Of a DNA stretch of 9,109 bases, positions 6,693 to 9,109 are shown one piece after another. Position numbers and translations under genes: made by a program. Location: contig JALOMZ010000040.1 of the NCBI GenBank assembly GCA_025455205.1, positions 1 to 9,109 of the forward strand. Reading direction: 5' to 3'. This DNA comes from Chitinophagaceae bacterium (lineage in GTDB: Bacteria > Bacteroidota > Bacteroidia > Chitinophagales > Chitinophagaceae). Each line of letters opens with the position of its first letter. Within the stretch, counting starts at the first letter, position 1. Under the pieces are notes generated by a model that made no database searches, was not told where the DNA came from, and saw only the letters and a list, made by a program, of their open reading frames with translations.

Positions 6693-7862
6693 ATGGTGAA
6701 TACACCTTTGCTACTTATGTCACGGACTTTTCTTTTTTCTCTGGTAATAATTGGACTTGTTGCTTTGTTACGCAAGTCTTTTCTTAAAAAGCGTTTGCTT
6801 TATTTTACTCCGCCAATATTTATTGGCTTAGTAATCCTGCTTTGGATTTCCAAAATGGATTCCAGCCTTGGCCGAATTCATATTTGGAAACTCTCCCTCC
6901 GTTTGCTTACCAATCAAACTTTTTGGCAAGGAATCGGTCACAATCAATTTAATGTACATTACAATCACTTGCAGGCAAGCCATTTCGAAGAGACAGGCAT
7001 TGCATCAAAAGAGGCCCTGCTGGCCAACGATGGCTACTACGCCTTTAATGAGTTCATACATTGGGGCATAGAATTGGGCTGGTGGGCAGGGGTGTTATTG
7101 CTGCTTATTTTCTGCTTGTTCCTCTATCAAAATTGGCGGCTTATCAAAAGGCAGGGGCCCTTCAACTTTGAGTTTCTATGTACCATGTTGCTTTGGCCCA
7201 TTGCAATGGGATGTTGGGTGGGCTATCCGCTGCACAAGCCTTATCTGGCTATTTATGCCTTGAGTATGTCGCTAATGCTTGTTGTTTCCATAATATCACC
7301 AACGTCGGGGCAGAGAAATTGCTTTGTTGCCATCATAGGACTAACGGCCGTTTCCCTGTCGGTGTTGCATTGGTGGAAGCAGGAGAGTGCTAAAAGGGAA
7401 ATGGCCGAAGCCAGAGAATTGTGGATTGCAGGGGATAAACCCGCCGCTATTGACCGATTGCGTACTTTTTGTATCAAACAGCCCAATGCTATACCCCATA
7501 ATGAGCTATTGGCAAAATGGCTGTGGTTGATGGGTGAGGAAGAGAAAGCAATGAATTGGATGAATGGGCATCACCAATATCACTGCAACCAACGCATGCA
7601 TGAAACCCTGGGAAAATGGTATACAGAAAAAATGAATTGGCCAATGGCATCGCAGGAATTGCATACCAGTTTGTACATCACCCCGCACAGGCTTACAGCC
7701 ATGGCATTGCTGGCCGAAATGTATAAGGCCATGAACCAAAATGATTCTGCGAGGTATTGGTGGCAACAATTAATTGATTACCCCATAAAAGTTCCAACAG
7801 CAAGGGCCAATCAGCTCAAAGAGCAAGGTGCCATTGCGCTGCGAAACATTGAAAATCACTAA
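6693..7862 (+). CDS. N-terminally truncated O-antigen ligase family protein with TPR-like tail
   Basis: Membrane protein of the WaaL/Wzy_C (O-antigen ligase) type, which joins or polymerises lipid-linked glycans at the periplasmic face. Recognisable features are a helix starting at about 8 (LLMSRTFLFSLVIIGLVALL), a second at 36-52, then the large periplasmic loop with SSLGRIHIWKLSL (R61 in the SGRxxIW-like motif), GIGHNQF at 80-86 and the ANDGYYAFNEF segment at 111-121. Helices follow at about 124-147, 160-178, 183-202 and 210-228. From about 230 to the end is a soluble, TPR-like helical region. Family members usually have several more N-terminal helices and 500-600 residues; this one has 389 and begins at what is normally mid-protein. 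It is probably a remnant and may not be functional. The start at 6693 is simply the first ATG in frame; ATG at 6717 is an alternative. The stop is 20 bases before the next gene. Confidence 0.72.
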   Translation: MVNTPLLLMSRTFLFSLVIIGLVALLRKSFLKKRLLYFTPPIFIGLVILLWISKMDSSLGRIHIWKLSLRLLTNQTFWQGIGHNQFNVHYNHLQASHFEETGIASKEALLANDGYYAFNEFIHWGIELGWWAGVLLLLIFCLFLYQNWRLIKRQGPFNFEFLCTMLLWPIAMGCWVGYPLHKPYLAIYALSMSLMLVVSIISPTSGQRNCFVAIIGLTAVSLSVLHWWKQESAKREMAEARELWIAGDKPAAIDRLRTFCIKQPNAIPHNELLAKWLWLMGEEEKAMNWMNGHHQYHCNQRMHETLGKWYTEKMNWPMASQELHTSLYITPHRLTAMALLAEMYKAMNQNDSARYWWQQLIDYPIKVPTARANQLKEQGAIALRNIENH

Positions 7863-7882
7863 CCCAGTTCTGTCAAACAGCC

Positions 7883-9010
7883 ATGCTCAAACCTTACACC
7901 GCTTGGATAACAGCATTAATTTTTCTGCTGAATTTTGAAACAGAAGCACAACCTGTAATTTCCGTTTCAATCAAAGGCGATCATTCCGCCAAAACCAATC
8001 TTATCATTTTCGAAGCCCAGGTCAAAAACTATACCCGCAAATACGGCACCCTTCACCTGTTCCTGGAAGATGTAAACCACCAGCGCCAATGGAAACTGCG
8101 CTATCCGCTGTTGGATGGCGCCGCCAGCGGACAGATCGCCCTGCCCGATTCCTTTCCGGCCGGCGTGTATGCCCTGCATTTTTCGCTTCGCCGCGAGTTG
8201 GTGCATATTATGGGCCGCGTGAAGGACAAAAAACCACCCCGCCAGATCAACTACATTGCCGTGGCCGCCAACCAGGATATGGCCGCCACCATCCTGCCGG
8301 TAGATGAATACGGCTACTTCGAAATTCCCAACCTGGTATTTGATGACAAGGCCACTTTCATATTCTCCCCGGTGGGCAAAACCAAAGACAACTGGCTGGA
8401 TGTGGAACTGGAAACACCGGTGGATTCAGTGTTCCAGCCGCTGGCCACTCAAACCCTGTTCATCACCATCGGTACGCCGGAAAAAGGGGTGGACACCACC
8501 GGCTACCGGTTCTCCGGCGATTCATTTATCTACCCGAAATCCACCCTGCAGGATGTGACCATCACCGGAAAGGCCAAGAAAGAAGCGGAGAAAATAGTGG
8601 AGCAGTTTCAGGGCGGCTTTTTCGACAAGGAAGGCTATCTGTTCGACGGGCTCAGCACAGACGAGATCACCACCTCCATTTCGGTGCTGGACTACCTCAC
8701 CGGCCGGGTGCCCGGCCTGCAGATTTACAACAGCAAGGACAGCGCCGGTTACAGCGTGCTCTGGCGCGGTTTTGAACCAGCCTATTTCATCGACGGTATG
8801 GAAACCGACCTGCAGGGCCTCCTGTCTGTGGCCACCAGCGAAATTGCCGCGGTGAAAGCCATCCGCCCGCCCTTCTATGGCGTGAGCATGGGCAGCGCCG
8901 GCGGCGCCATTGCCATCTTCACCAAACGAAGCACCACCGGCAGCCGGTATGGCAACCATTTCAGATTTGTGGTGTACGGGTATACGTCACAGGAATACAC
9001 GCTGCATTAG
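7883..9010 (+). CDS. TonB-receptor plug domain protein without a beta-barrel
   Basis: Exported protein of 375 residues. The signal peptide is about 1-22 (TAWITALIFLLNFETEA, cleavage near EAQ). Residues about 25-130 look like an MG2-type beta-sandwich (DSFPAGVYALHFSLRRELV). A carboxypeptidase-regulatory-like strand set is at about 138-163 (LPVDEYGYFEIPNL). A TonB plug domain spans about 258-349, with SISVLDYLTGRVPGLQI, then AYFIDGMETD, VKAIRPP and GGAIAIFTKR. After the plug only 26 residues remain, so the 22-strand barrel of a real TonB-dependent receptor is absent. The end FRFVVYGYTSQEYTLH resembles the natural C-terminus of barrel-less MG2/plug proteins in Bacteroidota, so I take it as intact rather than truncated. 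Its role is unknown; related proteins sit near glycan or protein uptake genes. The first 50 or so codons are AT-rich and the rest GC-rich. A 20-base gap suggests read-through from the ligase remnant. Confidence 0.82.
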   Translation: MLKPYTAWITALIFLLNFETEAQPVISVSIKGDHSAKTNLIIFEAQVKNYTRKYGTLHLFLEDVNHQRQWKLRYPLLDGAASGQIALPDSFPAGVYALHFSLRRELVHIMGRVKDKKPPRQINYIAVAANQDMAATILPVDEYGYFEIPNLVFDDKATFIFSPVGKTKDNWLDVELETPVDSVFQPLATQTLFITIGTPEKGVDTTGYRFSGDSFIYPKSTLQDVTITGKAKKEAEKIVEQFQGGFFDKEGYLFDGLSTDEITTSISVLDYLTGRVPGLQIYNSKDSAGYSVLWRGFEPAYFIDGMETDLQGLLSVATSEIAAVKAIRPPFYGVSMGSAGGAIAIFTKRSTTGSRYGNHFRFVVYGYTSQEYTLH

Positions 9011-9024
9011 CAGTTTGAGGCCTG

Positions 9025-9039
9025 CCTGCCGGCGGCAGG
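9025..9039. repeat. GC-rich hairpin after the plug-protein gene
   Basis: CCTGCC-GGC-GGCAGG: perfect 6-base arms with a 3-base loop, 14 bases after the plug-protein stop. No U run follows on either strand, so it is not a classical intrinsic terminator. It may still act as a bidirectional end signal between convergent genes, or be part of an interspersed repeat with the heptamers that surround it. Confidence 0.55.
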
Positions 9040-9074
9040 TTCGAAGTTTGAAGTTCGAGGTTTGAGGTTCGAGG
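9040..9074. repeat. five tandem TTYGARG heptamers
   Basis: Five contiguous 7-base units: TTCGAAG, TTTGAAG, TTCGAGG, TTTGAGG, TTCGAGG. Position 3 alternates C/T and position 6 changes from A to G after unit two, so it can also be read as a degenerate 14-mer. A further unit, TTTGAGG, lies at 9014-9020, on the other side of the hairpin, in phase with the same strand. The array is non-coding and lies between two convergent genes. Confidence 0.75.
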
Positions 9075-9075
9075 C

Positions 9076-9109
9076 TCAGCGGCCCTTCTTCACTTCAAAA
9101 TAATCCTGC
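9076..9109 (-). CDS. 3' end of a convergent gene (partial)
   Basis: The minus strand reads QDYFEVKKGR followed by TGA (plus positions 9076-9078). The frame is open from the window edge, the residues are a natural-looking protein end, and the array at 9040-9074 stops exactly one base before this stop codon, as expected for an intergenic repeat ending at a gene. Ten codons are too few to name a product. Confidence 0.4.
   Translation of the reverse strand, partial: QDYFEVKKGR

Noticed and set aside
8522..8959. Minus-strand frame of 145 codons opposite the plug region
   Set aside because: The plus-strand plug motifs are unmistakable, and the antisense product is a compositional artefact.
1..9109. 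CRISPR array, tRNA, rRNA, transposase or integrase
   Set aside because: No regularly spaced direct repeats, cloverleaf-forming stretch, rRNA-like sequence or recombinase motif was found on either strand.

Overview
The window looks like chromosomal DNA of a Bacteroidota bacterium, most likely of the Chitinophagaceae type. The grounds are a DUF5916 outer-membrane protein, a TonB-plug protein with no barrel, lipoproteins and exported proteins typical of the phylum, a TAnnTTTG-type promoter, and A-rich leaders without clear Shine-Dalgarno sequences. Assignment below phylum is inference. No rRNA, tRNA, CRISPR array, transposase or integrase was seen.

Left block (1-4030, GC-rich; one hand-counted 60-base line, 1201-1260, is 65% GC). 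A DUF5916/CBM9-like outer-membrane protein lies on the + strand and converges, with 13 bases between stop codons, on a minus-strand LutB-like iron-sulfur protein of lactate oxidation. Upstream of lutB on the same strand is a small protein with two membrane helices and a promoter-like box. LutA and LutC are not in the window.

Middle block (about 4230-7980, AT-richer; sampled lines 32-43% GC). A regulatory-looking spacer holds two perfect 14-bp palindromes of the same design. It leads into a lipoprotein with a HELYH zinc-peptidase motif and a cysteine-rich middle. Codons 5-7 of this gene are an uninterrupted run of nine C, and adding or losing one C gives a stop within 16 codons, so the gene has the form of an ON/OFF contingency locus. 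A small exported protein follows after 30 bases. After a 234-base spacer comes the C-terminal part of an O-antigen ligase-type membrane protein that lacks its usual N-terminal helices. This block reads as an accessory insertion or recombined segment, with the truncated ligase at its right side.

Right block (about 8040-9109, again GC-rich). A TonB-receptor plug protein without a beta-barrel starts 20 bases after the ligase remnant, and base composition changes inside its first 50 or so codons. It is followed by a GC-rich hairpin, five tandem TTYGARG heptamers, and what appears to be the last ten codons of a convergent minus-strand gene.

The most interesting unit is 4260-6458: paired palindromes, a slippable C tract, an exported metallopeptidase-like lipoprotein and a small exported partner. 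Together they suggest a regulated, possibly phase-variable surface effector with a candidate periplasmic partner. The function is inferred, not shown.
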